DNA of 46,280 bases from a bacterium (GCA_021782055.1 JAJXVP010000004.1:1-46280), one strand, 5' to 3'; shown: positions 7,934 through 17,276, numbered from the stretch's first letter. Notes: generated by a model not told the origin, from the letters alone. Made by a program: numbers and translations.

Positions 7934-9351
7934 AAAATTCCGCCGTTTGGAAGATCCTCTCTGTCGATGATATTCCCGAAGTTCATTCCTTGCTCAAAAT
8001 TGCCTTCAAAGACTTTTACTTTGAAGGGCGACCGTTGCAGATTCTCACAGCGTCAAGCGCAGGTGAGGCCCAACAGATCTTGTCTAGCGATCCGGATATC
8101 GCTGTGGCGATTATCGATGTGGTGATGGAAACCGCCCGCGCCGGCCTGGATTTGGTACGATGGATTCGGCAAGACTTGGGTAACTTTCGTGCTAGGCTGA
8201 TTATTCGGACTGGACAGGCTGAGGATTATCCTGAACCCGAGCTGATGACGGCGTATGAGATTCATGATTATTGGGAGAAAGTCGAAACCTCGATGAAGCG
8301 GATGCGTACCTCGTTGGTAACTTGCCTACGAGGATGGCGTGACTACCTGTTAATAGAAAGCCGGAGCCTTCAGGTGACTCAATGGGCCGATCGCTTTCCT
8401 GACCTTTTGGGTGTCAGAGACTGGATGTCGTTGGTCAGGCTCCTGTTACTCAGATTGAGGGAGCTTTTTCCTGGCGAGGTTCTGGCAACCTTTCTGTGCC
8501 GCAACGATGGGAATGTTTGGCCTCTTGTCACGGGTAGCGGTCGCTTCCCCTCCGAAGGTGCCCCAGATCTTTTACCCTTTATCCGCGAAGACGAAGTGGG
8601 GCTTATTCTACAAGCGTGGGATCATCAGGGTCTTCATGAAACTGACCGCGCTCTGGCCCTGTATTTTGAAACCCATGGCGGTCAAGGTTTTCTCTTTTTT
8701 TGGGAGACACCCTCTGACTGGGGAAAGTATGAACGAGGTGTCGCTCGTTTGATTTTGCAAAACTTTCGGGCAGCCCTTGATAACTTAACCCTTATCCAGG
8801 ATTTAGCAGAAAAAAATGATGCGCTTTCGTCGGTCGAGAACCAAACTGAGTTAGCTCCAGTTTCAGCAGTAGCTAATGGGCTTGAGGTTCTTAAGTTCTT
8901 AACCGCTCAGCCTCGTCTCGGTGAAGCCAGCCTTCGCTTCAGCCGTTTGGCAGAGGCCTTATCGCATGTCGTGAGGCTAATAGGCCATCAGACTGTGGCC
9001 GATACCTGGGATTTCGCCATGATCGTGCGTTCCTGTGTGGATGAAGAGTGGGAGTTTTGGTCAGTGCCCGTCAGATTGCGACTCAAAGAAGTGTTTTCCT
9101 GGATCATTCTCGTCCTGGATGTCATTGATGTTGCTGAGAAGGATACTCCACGTCGGTCTGGACGGAGCCCTGGCATTCTTAGGCTTACCGATGAACCTCG
9201 TGAACTTAGGATAGAATCTCCCTTCCCGTTGAAACCACTCTATCAAACCGAATGGAAAGCGTTGGCTGAACAGTTGGGGGGCTCTTTTGTCATAGAAACG
9301 CAAGAAAGTACCCGAACAGTTTGGAAGTTGACCCTAGTCGCAAGGTCTTAG
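7930..9351 (+). CDS. Response regulator with DUF3369 and degenerate kinase-like C-terminus
   Basis: Residues 1-125 form a receiver domain with the acidic pair Asp13-Asp14, phospho-acceptor Asp63 (AIIDVVME), Thr94 in RTGQ and Lys117. The RTGQ-to-HDY segment followed by a helical region is typical of the receiver-DUF3369 arrangement that normally precedes HD-GYP, GGDEF or kinase outputs. None of those outputs is present here. Instead the last 150 residues contain a SRLAEALSHVV helix, a WIILVLDVID helix and a terminal LAEQLGGSFVIE strand pattern. These resemble a histidine-kinase dimerisation/ATPase region without the N and G boxes. It overlaps murD by 4 bases. No partner kinase is adjacent, and the output mode is unknown. 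Confidence 0.75.
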   Translation: MKNSAVWKILSVDDIPEVHSLLKIAFKDFYFEGRPLQILTASSAGEAQQILSSDPDIAVAIIDVVMETARAGLDLVRWIRQDLGNFRARLIIRTGQAEDYPEPELMTAYEIHDYWEKVETSMKRMRTSLVTCLRGWRDYLLIESRSLQVTQWADRFPDLLGVRDWMSLVRLLLLRLRELFPGEVLATFLCRNDGNVWPLVTGSGRFPSEGAPDLLPFIREDEVGLILQAWDHQGLHETDRALALYFETHGGQGFLFFWETPSDWGKYERGVARLILQNFRAALDNLTLIQDLAEKNDALSSVENQTELAPVSAVANGLEVLKFLTAQPRLGEASLRFSRLAEALSHVVRLIGHQTVADTWDFAMIVRSCVDEEWEFWSVPVRLRLKEVFSWIILVLDVIDVAEKDTPRRSGRSPGILRLTDEPRELRIESPFPLKPLYQTEWKALAEQLGGSFVIETQESTRTVWKLTLVARS

Positions 9352-9372
9352 AAAGCCTTGCAGAAAAAAATC

Positions 9373-10140
9373 TCAAGCTTCGCGAACGGGTATATGCTTT
9401 TGGCGTAAATACTCTTTGATTTGGCCCACTGTGTAGGTGCCATAATGCACCATAGAGGCGACCAAGGCGGCATCCGCTTGGCCTTCCTGCAATACCTCCC
9501 GCAGGTGCTCGGGGGTCCCAGCCCCTCCCGAGGCTACAACAGGGATGCTGACCTTTGACGAGATCAAGCGGGTAAGTTTTAGTTCGTAGCCGGATTTTGT
9601 TCCATCGGCATCAATAGAATTGAGAACAATTTCGCCTGCGCCTAAACTTTGCGCTCGTAAGGCCCATTCCAGCGCGTCCCATTCGGTCGGAGTTCTCCCC
9701 CCATTGATCACTACTCGGTAGCCGGAGGGAAGACTAGGGTCAGCCAGCGCGTCCATTCCGAGTACAACACTTTGACTGCCATACAGCCGAGCTGCTTCAC
9801 GAATGAGCTCGGGGTTTTTTACGGCAGGGGAATTGAGACTTACCTTTTCGGCGCCGGCATTGATCACCTTGCGAATATGTTCGGCGGGTTATAAGCCCCC
9901 GCCCACACAGAATGGAATAAAGATCTTTTCGGCGACCCGAGCCACGACATCGAGCATGATGCCGCGCTTTTCGGCGCTGGCGGTAATATCGTAAAACACC
10001 AGTTCATCAACCCCTTGCCGGTAATAGGTCTCGGCCATAGCAACAGGATCACCCAAGTCCACGTTGTCTTGAAACTTGATACCCTTGGTCGTTTTCCCTT
10101 CTTTAACATCAAGGCAGACAATCACTCGTTTTTTTAGCAT
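9373..10140 (-). pseudogene. hisF: Imidazole glycerol phosphate synthase cyclase subunit, interrupted by in-frame TAA
   Basis: HisF takes ammonia from HisH and converts PRFAR to IGP and AICAR in histidine synthesis. The start ATG at 10140-10138 overlaps the hisH stop (TGATG). Reading from it, 83 residues match HisF up to the beta-3 loop (FCVGGGL); then a TAA sits at 9891-9889, after which the same frame continues with PAEHIRKVINAGAEKVSLNS and the rest of HisF to the TGA at 9373. There is no frameshift: both parts share one frame, and the total of about 255 codons is the normal HisF length. The catalytic Asp near residue 11 (CLDVKEG) is before the stop and the second (VVLGMDA) after it, so neither fragment alone should be active. 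The rest looks undamaged, so this is a recent mutation, a base-calling error or a recoded stop. Confidence 0.85.
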
Positions 10141-10781
10141 CAGGGTCTCCATTGAAAGAAATTGGCGACGAGTTTGAGTCCCCATTCACCAGATTTTTCT
10201 GGATGAAATTGCCAGGCGGCAAGAGCCTCTTTCACAAAGCCTGTTGTAAATTCTTGCCCATATTCTGTACGACCCAGAATGAGGGAAGGGTCTGAGACTT
10301 CTGTGTAAAAGGAATGGACAAAATAAAAATCCGTTCCGGAAGGTATGCCTTGAACAAGGGGATGCTGAGTATCCGAAAACTGGACAGCATTCCACCCCAT
10401 GTGGGGCACTTTGAGCGGCCCCGAGGGGCTAGAACCCTCAAGACGGTGGCAAGAGCCTTGAACCAAACCCAAACAGCGGGTAGGCTTGGCTTCCCCTTGC
10501 GCTTTTTCATCGCTACTGTCTAAAACGATTTGACTGCCGACACAAATGCCCAAGATAGGGCGTCCACGACGAAAAAAGTTAAAAAGAAGTTCATCTAAAC
10601 CCCGCTCACGGAGGTTGTGCATACTCGTTGCGGCATGCCCATCACCTGGAAAAACCAGGCGATCAGCCTTTTCTAGATCTCGAGGATCTCCCGAAACAAA
10701 AGCATCAATCTCGAGGTGTCGTAGGGCCAACTCAACACTTCTGAGGTTGCCGGCATTGTAATCGATGATTCCTACCTTCAT
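10140..10781 (-). CDS. hisH: Imidazole glycerol phosphate synthase glutamine amidotransferase subunit
   Basis: Class I glutamine amidotransferase that supplies ammonia to HisF. The nucleophile is Cys80 in GICVGSQ, and the His-Glu of the triad are in WQFHPEKSG near the C-terminus. The length of 213 residues is normal, and the N-terminal [16 protein letters not shown] is typical. The start overlaps the upstream lipoprotein stop by 4 bases, and the stop overlaps hisF by 1 base, so the pair is tightly coupled. No other histidine genes occur in the window. The partner hisF is interrupted by an in-frame stop, which would leave HisH without its cyclase unless the stop is an artefact or is read through. 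Confidence 0.92.
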   Translation of the reverse strand: MKVGIIDYNAGNLRSVELALRHLEIDAFVSGDPRDLEKADRLVFPGDGHAATSMHNLRERGLDELLFNFFRRGRPILGICVGSQIVLDSSDEKAQGEAKPTRCLGLVQGSCHRLEGSSPSGPLKVPHMGWNAVQFSDTQHPLVQGIPSGTDFYFVHSFYTEVSDPSLILGRTEYGQEFTTGFVKEALAAWQFHPEKSGEWGLKLVANFFQWRP

Positions 10782-11674
10782 GGTGTTCCTTTTTTTGCGG
10801 TTAAGCGGTTTACCAGTTGTTCCATCACCGAATAGGGTATTGTGAGGCCTTCCCCAAGGACAACGTTGCCTTGAACTTTCCAGGTTAAGTTACTGAAAGC
10901 GCTCAAAAGAGGATTCTGTGAGGTTTTCGTCAGTCGTTGGGACGCTGCCCAAAGCTTGAGCAAAAATAGTGTACCCTCGGCGGCTCGAGCATCTTTGAGT
11001 TGCAAATCAACAGGCCCTGTCCAAGCATTTGCACCGGCTTTCAAGCGAAGGATAAGCTTTTCAATGGGAAACAGCCGGGCTCCTTTGGCACCAAATAGCA
11101 ATTCGGCAGGTTGGTCAGCCTCCAAATACAGACCGGTACCTTGGATACTTGGCCACGGGACCTGGCGAAAAACCACTGGCGACCATCGGGAGAGTTCGGG
11201 GGTAAAGGGCTTTGAGGCAGCCGCTACCAAGCCGTCTTCCGGTAAAATTACCCAAAGTCCCGCTTTTTGGTCGTACCATTGCGGCGCCGGAGATTTCTCT
11301 TGAACCCAATGAGGTTTTGTATCTAAAACTAGCCCCACAAGACCTTTGGGATAATCTCCTTGGGCGATCAAGCGCCAGCTTTGAGGATGAAGGCCCGTGA
11401 GCTCGAGGCTGAACCAGAGGGTATGCGCACGATTGACAACATCTTTTAAACTCTCGTTTTGGGCCAAGGCAGACCTCAATCGAGGAGAAGGGTCAAAATT
11501 GAGTCGCCCCCAAACCGGTGCTGGCCTCAGGTAACCAGCAGGATAAGCGGGGCTTTGTCCTGTCGGGGGAACGGTTGCACAGGAGGCAAGAACTGCCAGG
11601 AGAATCCCCAACGTTCCCGAAATGAGTCTGGAACGGACTTTGGGTCGTTTTAGGCCTTTTTCAGGACGAACCAC
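10778..11674 (-). CDS. Lipoprotein of unknown function
   Basis: A 298-residue protein with a basic N-terminus, a hydrophobic stretch and a spirochaete-type lipobox LASC with Cys32, so it should be lipidated and exported. I see no recognisable domain in the mature part, which has alternating strands and ends with a basic tail. The start is GTG at 11674, supported by GAGGAG 8 bases upstream inside the 3' end of ileS, giving a 25-base overlap with ileS. The 3' end overlaps hisH by 4 bases. The operon position, between a tRNA synthetase and histidine genes, does not indicate function. Confidence 0.75.
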   Translation of the reverse strand: MVRPEKGLKRPKVRSRLISGTLGILLAVLASCATVPPTGQSPAYPAGYLRPAPVWGRLNFDPSPRLRSALAQNESLKDVVNRAHTLWFSLELTGLHPQSWRLIAQGDYPKGLVGLVLDTKPHWVQEKSPAPQWYDQKAGLWVILPEDGLVAAASKPFTPELSRWSPVVFRQVPWPSIQGTGLYLEADQPAELLFGAKGARLFPIEKLILRLKAGANAWTGPVDLQLKDARAAEGTLFLLKLWAASQRLTKTSQNPLLSAFSNLTWKVQGNVVLGEGLTIPYSVMEQLVNRLTAKKGTP

Positions 11675-14600
11675 AGCTTCTCCTCATCGCTTGATGCTTC
11701 GATCGCGCCTTCAGGAGCTTTTTCAGCCCAAACCCAAGACTTTGCGAGGGTTTCTTGGGCTAGATAATCAGAAAATGCGTTAATGGCACTCTGAATGACA
11801 GGGCTTCCCCCCATCGTCAAGGTAATTCGGTCCGAGACTTCAAGACCAGCTTCCTTGCGCGCATTTTGAATCGCCCGGACGGCATCACGGACGTGTCCTT
11901 CCCACTTCAGTTCGGTAGTGACCTCTGCGTCGAGAGCTAAAGTAAGACTGCCCTCGTTGATTACTTTCAACTGGGCCTTTTCTTTTCGATTGACCAGAAT
12001 TGACTCTTGCGTAATGGTCCAAGTTTTGCCTTCGGCTTCTACCGAGAGAGTTGCCCCCTCTAAGAGAGAGCGAATTTCTTCAGGAGTTAGGGTTTCAAGC
12101 TTCGCAGAAACGCTTTTCATTGCTGAGCCCAAAGTTTTTCCCAAAACTTTGAAATTGGCCTTAGCGGAATACTCGACCAAGCTTTCTTCGTTGTCATGGA
12201 ACAAAACTTGTTTGACGTTGAGCTCCTCACGGATCAGGTCTTCCATTTCGCGAAGAATGGCTTTTTCTTGTTGATCGCGAGTTACCAAGTAAACTGCCTT
12301 GAGAGGCTGGCGGTTTTTGAGGTTGTGGGTATTGCGCAACGCTCGTCCCAACGAGACTGCCTGCCGAGAGATGGCCATTTTAGCTTCAAGATCGGGCCTT
12401 CGACGGGCCGATTCCGCAACCGGCCAATCTGCTAAGTGGACGGATTCGGGATCGTTTGGCAGTCTGAGGTTTTGCCAAATTTCGTCAGAGGTAAAGGGAA
12501 TCAAGGGGGCAAAGAGCAACGCAAAACGTTTAAGAACGCGGTAAAGCGTTTCGTAAGCTTCGGCTTTGTCGGTATCACTTTGACTTTTCCAGAAGCGGCG
12601 TCGGGACCGGCGAATATACCAGTTATTCAGCAGATCCAGGAAGCCCACTAGGGCCTCAGCCGCCCGAGTCACTTCGTACCGTTCCAGCTCCTTGGTGACC
12701 GTCTCGGTAAGTTTTTCGAGCTCAGACAAGATCCAACCGTCTAAGGGGTTGGCTGGATTGTCTAGCTGACCTGCTGGCTGTGCCTGATCAAGATTAGCGT
12801 AGGTGACAAAAAAGCTATAAGCGTTCCAAAGAGGAAGAAGAATTTCTCGAAGAACGTCACGCACACCGTCATCAGAATAGCGCAGGTCATCGGCTTTTGT
12901 CGCCCCAGAAAGCATGAGGAATAATCTGAGGGCATCGGCACCGAATTGTTCCATGACCAAGGCTGGGTCGGAGTAGTTGCGCAACGACTTGGACATTTTT
13001 TTGCCATCCGAGGCCAATACAAGACCCGAAACAACACAGTTTTGAAAAGCCGGGCGGTCAAAAAGACCGGCGGCTAAGATCGTCAAGGTATAAAACCACC
13101 CTCGAGTTTGGTCGAGGCCTTCATTGATGAAATCAGCGGGAAAATGCTGTTCAAATTTTTCTTTGTTTTCAAAGGGGTAGTGGACCTGGCCGTAGGGCAT
13201 GGCTCCTGACTCAAACCAACAGTCAAGAACTTCGGGAATGCGACGCATGGTTCCTTTGCCACACTGACAGGGCCAGGTAATGCCGTCCACAAAATGTTTA
13301 TGCAAGTCGTCGGGGCGTTGGCCGGATAATTGTTCTAACTCATCGCGGCTTCCCACACACAACTGATTATCGCAGGAATCACAACGCCAAATAGGCAAGG
13401 GGTTGCCCCAATAACGGTTGCGGCTCACAGCCCAGTCGCGGGCGTTCTCTAGCCACTTTCCAAACCGCCCATTTTGAATGTGCGAAGGAACCCAATTGAT
13501 TTGAGCGTTAGCAGCTAGCATTTTATCTTTGATGGAGGTGACTTTGACAAACCAGCTCGAAATGGCGCGGTAAATAAGGGGACTGGAACAGCGCCAACAG
13601 TGGGGGTAGGCGTGGAGAATCTGCTCACGTTTGACCAGTTTGCCTTCTGCTTTTAAGCGCTCAATGATCGGCTTATCCGCGTCTTTGACAAACAACCCTT
13701 GAAAATCGGGGACTTCGGAGGTAAAGCGGCCTTCGGCATCGACAGGCACAACGGTGGTAATACCTGTACCTTGCAAAATGCGGTAGTCATCCTCGCCAAA
13801 ACCGGGAGCCGTATGGACGATACCCGTTCCATCTGAGTCTGTGACATGGTCGCCGACAAAGGTTTGAAACGCGCCGGGATTGTCTTTGAAGTAGGGGAAA
13901 AGCGGTTCGTAAAAAATGCCACCGAGTTCGGCACCAGTTTTTCGCCAAACAATCTCTAGCGTCTCGGGATTTTTGTAGTAGGCGCTCAAGCGGCTTTCGG
14001 CCAAGATAAAATCTTCACTACCATCGCGCACACGGACGTAAACGATTTTGGGACCCAACGAGAGAGCAAGGTTGGAAGGGAGAGTCCAAGGGGTGGTAGT
14101 CCAAGCCAAGAACGAAGCTTGAGGGTCATCTTTCAGGCGAAACTTGACGGTAATGGCGGGGTCGTGAACATCTTTATAGCCCCCGAGGTTTAGTTCATGA
14201 TTCGATAGGACAGTGGAACACCGTGGGCAATAGGGCAGGATGTAAAATCCTTCGTACAATAATCCCTTTTCCCACAGGCTTTTCATGACCCACCAGATGG
14301 TTTCCATATAGTCGGGATCCATGGTTTTGTAGTCATGGTCAAAGTCTACCCAGCGCCCCGCCCGAGACATAATGGTACGCCATTCTTTGACATACCGAAG
14401 TACCGAGGCTCGGCAGGCTTCAATAAATTGGACTTCGCCATAATGTTCTATATCTGTCTTGGAATTGAGCCCTAACTCTTTTTCGATGAGATTTTCAACA
14501 GGTAAACCATGACAATCCCAGCCGAACCGACGTTCAACGAGTTTTCCTTTCATAGTCTGGAAGCGGGGAATCACATCTTTAATGGTTCCAGGAACAAAAT

Positions 14601-14772
14601 GACCAAAATGTGGTAGACCCGTAGCAAAGGGGGGCCCATCATAAAAGACAAACTCTTCGGCTCCCTGCCGCTGAGCGATCGAACGCTCAAAGATCTTTTT
14701 TTCGTTCCAGAACTGAAGAACTTTTTCTTCCATTTGGGGAAAATCGACTTTCGGATCGACGCTTTTGTACAC
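11650..14772 (-). CDS. ileS: Isoleucyl-tRNA synthetase, eukaryote-like type
   Basis: Class I synthetase charging tRNA-Ile. The HIGH motif appears as HFGH (55-58), KMSKS is near residue 590, and the CP1 editing domain lies between. The segment NRYWGNPLPIW and the long C-terminal region (1040 residues in total) fit the eukaryote-like IleRS2 branch, which in other bacteria is linked to mupirocin tolerance; resistance here is inference only. A cysteine cluster CDSC/CQC follows the catalytic entry. The start is GTG at 14772, with AGGGAGA about 6 bases upstream and a strong promoter at 14811-14840. The predicted leader of about 30 bases is too short for a T-box. First gene of the leftward ileS-lipoprotein-hisH-hisF operon. 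Confidence 0.95.
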   Translation of the reverse strand: MYKSVDPKVDFPQMEEKVLQFWNEKKIFERSIAQRQGAEEFVFYDGPPFATGLPHFGHFVPGTIKDVIPRFQTMKGKLVERRFGWDCHGLPVENLIEKELGLNSKTDIEHYGEVQFIEACRASVLRYVKEWRTIMSRAGRWVDFDHDYKTMDPDYMETIWWVMKSLWEKGLLYEGFYILPYCPRCSTVLSNHELNLGGYKDVHDPAITVKFRLKDDPQASFLAWTTTPWTLPSNLALSLGPKIVYVRVRDGSEDFILAESRLSAYYKNPETLEIVWRKTGAELGGIFYEPLFPYFKDNPGAFQTFVGDHVTDSDGTGIVHTAPGFGEDDYRILQGTGITTVVPVDAEGRFTSEVPDFQGLFVKDADKPIIERLKAEGKLVKREQILHAYPHCWRCSSPLIYRAISSWFVKVTSIKDKMLAANAQINWVPSHIQNGRFGKWLENARDWAVSRNRYWGNPLPIWRCDSCDNQLCVGSRDELEQLSGQRPDDLHKHFVDGITWPCQCGKGTMRRIPEVLDCWFESGAMPYGQVHYPFENKEKFEQHFPADFINEGLDQTRGWFYTLTILAAGLFDRPAFQNCVVSGLVLASDGKKMSKSLRNYSDPALVMEQFGADALRLFLMLSGATKADDLRYSDDGVRDVLREILLPLWNAYSFFVTYANLDQAQPAGQLDNPANPLDGWILSELEKLTETVTKELERYEVTRAAEALVGFLDLLNNWYIRRSRRRFWKSQSDTDKAEAYETLYRVLKRFALLFAPLIPFTSDEIWQNLRLPNDPESVHLADWPVAESARRRPDLEAKMAISRQAVSLGRALRNTHNLKNRQPLKAVYLVTRDQQEKAILREMEDLIREELNVKQVLFHDNEESLVEYSAKANFKVLGKTLGSAMKSVSAKLETLTPEEIRSLLEGATLSVEAEGKTWTITQESILVNRKEKAQLKVINEGSLTLALDAEVTTELKWEGHVRDAVRAIQNARKEAGLEVSDRITLTMGGSPVIQSAINAFSDYLAQETLAKSWVWAEKAPEGAIEASSDEEKLWFVLKKA

Positions 14773-14810
14773 CAGAATCTCCCTGCTGATTTGTTTGGGT
14801 AATTGACGAA

Positions 14811-14840
14811 ATTAAACGTTGAAAAGGCCTCACCTGTCAA
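14811..14840 (-). promoter_or_regulatory. Sigma70-like promoter for ileS operon
   Basis: On the minus strand TTGACA (14840-14835), an 18-base spacer, then TTTAAT (14816-14811), five of six matches to the -10 consensus. The predicted start is about 30 bases before the GTG of ileS, leaving room for the AGGGAGA ribosome site. Confidence 0.6.
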
Positions 14841-14887
14841 CGTTACCGTCTTGCCCAACCTTCTCAGAGTATGTTATTCCCCAGAAC

Positions 14888-15346
14888 GTGAAAGTACTCT
14901 TTGTTTGCTTAGGGAATATCTGCCGTTCGCCACTTGCCGAGGCGTTGTTTCGCGAACAAGTCCAGCGAGAAGGGCTTAACGTCGAGATCGATTCTGCGGG
15001 AACCGGTTCGTGGCACCTTGGGGCTCCCGCTGATGAGCGTTCACGGGCAGTGGCTACCCGTCGGGGGATTTCGCTGACTCACCGTGCCCGTCAGGTCCGT
15101 GCCATCGATTTTGAAGAGTTTGACTACCTTATAGCGATGGATCAGGAAAACCTACAGCAGCTGAAGAAGTTGGCGGCTAACGAACAGCAACGCAAAAAAG
15201 TACATTTGTTTCGTGAATGGGATCCTGCAGGCCTTGGGGATGTTCCTGACCCTTATTATGGTTCCGACGAGGATTTTGAAATGGTCGCCCACCTCTGCGA
15301 ACGTTCGGCACAAGGCTTTTTGGCGGAATTGAAGAGGCGTCTATGA
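14888..15346 (+). CDS. Low molecular weight protein-tyrosine phosphatase
   Basis: A 152-residue cytoplasmic phosphatase of the LMW-PTP/Wzb family that would remove phosphate from tyrosine. The N-terminal VKVLFVCLGNICRSPLAE holds the CX5RS P-loop, and the general-acid Asp lies in the DPYYGS motif near residue 115. I chose GTG 14888 because family members begin right before the P-loop strand. An upstream in-frame ATG at 14819 would add 23 residues with no homologous pattern and would overlap the ileS promoter. No ribosome site is visible before GTG 14888. The stop overlaps the channel gene as ATGA. Confidence 0.85.
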   Translation: MKVLFVCLGNICRSPLAEALFREQVQREGLNVEIDSAGTGSWHLGAPADERSRAVATRRGISLTHRARQVRAIDFEEFDYLIAMDQENLQQLKKLAANEQQRKKVHLFREWDPAGLGDVPDPYYGSDEDFEMVAHLCERSAQGFLAELKRRL

Positions 15347-16521
15347 ACTTGGAAGTCTATCTACTTAACGTTCTTTCAGCGCATCATGTCGACTTAGGTG
15401 TCGCCCGATGGCTCAGTTCTGCTATCGCCTTGGCTGTGCTTTTGGTTTTTGGTGCGGTCGCAGGCTTTCTCATCCGCTTTGTGCTAGGAACGGTGTTGCG
15501 CCGATGGGCGTCGAAGACTGAAACACCCTGGGATGACTATCTTTTTGATCGAAAGTTTTTTCATCATCTATCGTGGGTTATGCCAGCGGTTGCGGCCTAT
15601 TTTTTTCTCAAGTGGTTTGTTCCGCCTTCGTGGTCCTGGTATGCTCTCGCAAGTCGCTTTCTTCTGTTACTTATTGTTGTTTTCTCTACAGGATTCTTGA
15701 ATCAATTGTTAAGTAACTTTGAGACGGGGTATCGGGCGATTCATGCCGATCGTCGACTACCGCTCCGCAGTTATGTTCAAATATCTCGGATCTTTTTATT
15801 TGTGGTAGCCGGAGTGCTGGCGGTGTCAGTTTTGTTGGATCAGCAACCCTGGGGAGTCCTTTCAGGAATTGGCGCCCTGACCGCTATCTTGGTTTTAGTC
15901 TTTAAAGATGCCTTGCTTGGGTTTGTGGCTTCGCTTCAGATCAATTCTAGCAATATGTTTAAACTGGGTGATTGGATTGAAATTCCTGGGCAAAACGTCG
16001 AAGGCGAGATCACTGACATTTCGTTGAACATAGTTACGATCAAAAACGCCGAAAATACCGTGTTCTCTTTGCCAACCTACAACTTGGTATCTGCTACCGT
16101 GAAAAACTGGCGTACAGTAACCGATCATGGCGCCAGGCGGTTACGAATAAGCTTGTCTTTTGATGCTCGCTCGGTGCGTGCCATCGACTCTGCTTTTAGG
16201 CAAACTTTAGAACAGGACAACTTATGGTTATTTCCCGAAGTGGAACTTTTAGACCCCTGGGGGTTCACCAACCTTGAGGCCTTTCGGTACTTTGCCCAAA
16301 CCAAACTCGAAAACCACTCTCAGGTGCTTAAACCCAACCCGATCGTGGTGCGTATCCTTGACCCCGCTGGCCGAGGCGTTTCTGTAGAAATGTTGTTTTA
16401 TACCCCCGTTACCACTTACCCCGAATGGGTCAACTTGCAAAGCCGGTTGATGGCCTATTTTATTGGCTCGATCAGCCTGTTTCGCCTTGAGTTATTTCAG
16501 GATGGCTTCACCTCAAGGTAA
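15343..16521 (+). CDS. Mechanosensitive ion channel, MscS/YbdG type
   Basis: A 392-residue inner-membrane channel opening under membrane tension to release solutes after hypo-osmotic shock. Four to five hydrophobic segments occupy residues 15-190. The pore-lining helix and following beta domain are recognisable in the segment GIGALTAILVLVFKDALLG, then GDWIEI and LPTYNLVSATVKNW. The extended C-terminal domain and overall order match the YbdG-like subgroup rather than short MscS. Translationally coupled to the phosphatase by a 4-base overlap. The 3' end carries a hairpin and faces rsmE convergently. Confidence 0.88.
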   Translation: MNLEVYLLNVLSAHHVDLGVARWLSSAIALAVLLVFGAVAGFLIRFVLGTVLRRWASKTETPWDDYLFDRKFFHHLSWVMPAVAAYFFLKWFVPPSWSWYALASRFLLLLIVVFSTGFLNQLLSNFETGYRAIHADRRLPLRSYVQISRIFLFVVAGVLAVSVLLDQQPWGVLSGIGALTAILVLVFKDALLGFVASLQINSSNMFKLGDWIEIPGQNVEGEITDISLNIVTIKNAENTVFSLPTYNLVSATVKNWRTVTDHGARRLRISLSFDARSVRAIDSAFRQTLEQDNLWLFPEVELLDPWGFTNLEAFRYFAQTKLENHSQVLKPNPIVVRILDPAGRGVSVEMLFYTPVTTYPEWVNLQSRLMAYFIGSISLFRLELFQDGFTSR

Positions 16522-16539
16522 GGGGTGCCGGTCCTTACC
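16517..16539. terminator. Hairpin between convergent channel and rsmE genes
   Basis: GGTAAGG (16517-16523) and CCTTACC (16533-16539) form a perfect 7-bp stem around a 9-base loop, starting at the stop codon of the channel gene. There is no T-run on either side, so a terminator role is only suggested by the convergent position. Confidence 0.35.
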
Positions 16540-16565
16540 GCAAAACCCTATGGAAAGCTTTTCGC

Positions 16566-17276
16566 TTACAACAGTCCTTGGCGAGTGAGTATGGCTATAG
16601 CCGCCGCCGTACAGGCGGTTTCCGTGCGAAGAATACGCTTTCCCATTGTTAGAATTTGCCACCCAGAGTCCAAAAAGAGCTGACGCTCCTGGTCAGTCCA
16701 ACCACGCTCTGGGCCAAGTGCCAGAAAGGTTGGTTGGTTGGGGTAGTTAACCGACGGGGAATCCCCATTTCCATCAAACGCCAATTTTAGACCTGATTCT
16801 GCACCGAGGTTTTCTAGGGCTTGTCTAAGGCTCATATAACGTTCGATCTGTGGTAAATACGTGGCCTTTGCCTGCATAGCACCTTCAAAAAGCGCTTTTC
16901 GCCAGTCTTCACGCCAAAGCTTGCTGGTTAGGTAAGATTTTTCGCCCAACTGCGTAGCCGTAAAGACTAAACGTTGGGCTCCTAACGTGGTCAGGTCTCG
17001 AAGTAATCGTTGTGCTGTAGGGGGGCGGGGAGTACCAATTAAAAAGGTCAAATTCAGGGGCGGTGGCGGGACTTCGGTAAAACAAGGGTCAGAAAATTTC
17101 AAGCCGTTTTGATCTTTGCCTTGCAGTAGAATCGTTCCTTTGAGTCCCCCCACAACTCCAGCGGCCAGGCGCTCACCGGGGCAAGTTTTCAAAATATTAA
17201 CAATATGAAGGGAGCGTGGATCCTCAAGCGGTAGTGGAGTCTCCCATTCGCTGGGGTCAAAGAGCAGTAAATTCAT
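16566..17276 (-). CDS. rsmE: 16S rRNA (uracil-1498-N3)-methyltransferase
   Basis: SPOUT-superfamily methyltransferase that methylates U1498 of 16S rRNA. The 236 residues show the N-terminal PUA-like domain and the C-terminal trefoil-knot SAM site, with LALGPERGWTDQE and GKRILRTETA as the hallmark motifs. Single gene, divergent from yhbY across a 105-base gap. A TTGACA/TATGAA promoter on the minus strand ends only 9 bases before the ATG, so the mRNA leader would be about 3 bases, with no ribosome site visible. Confidence 0.93.
   Translation of the reverse strand: MNLLLFDPSEWETPLPLEDPRSLHIVNILKTCPGERLAAGVVGGLKGTILLQGKDQNGLKFSDPCFTEVPPPPLNLTFLIGTPRPPTAQRLLRDLTTLGAQRLVFTATQLGEKSYLTSKLWREDWRKALFEGAMQAKATYLPQIERYMSLRQALENLGAESGLKLAFDGNGDSPSVNYPNQPTFLALGPERGWTDQERQLFLDSGWQILTMGKRILRTETACTAAAIAILTRQGLL

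Noticed and set aside
9373..10140. Frameshift as explanation of the split hisF
   Set aside because: Both parts are in the same frame (the distance is a multiple of three); only a stop codon separates them.
14773..14810. T-box leader for ileS
   Set aside because: The predicted leader is about 30 bases, too short, and no T-box sequence is seen.
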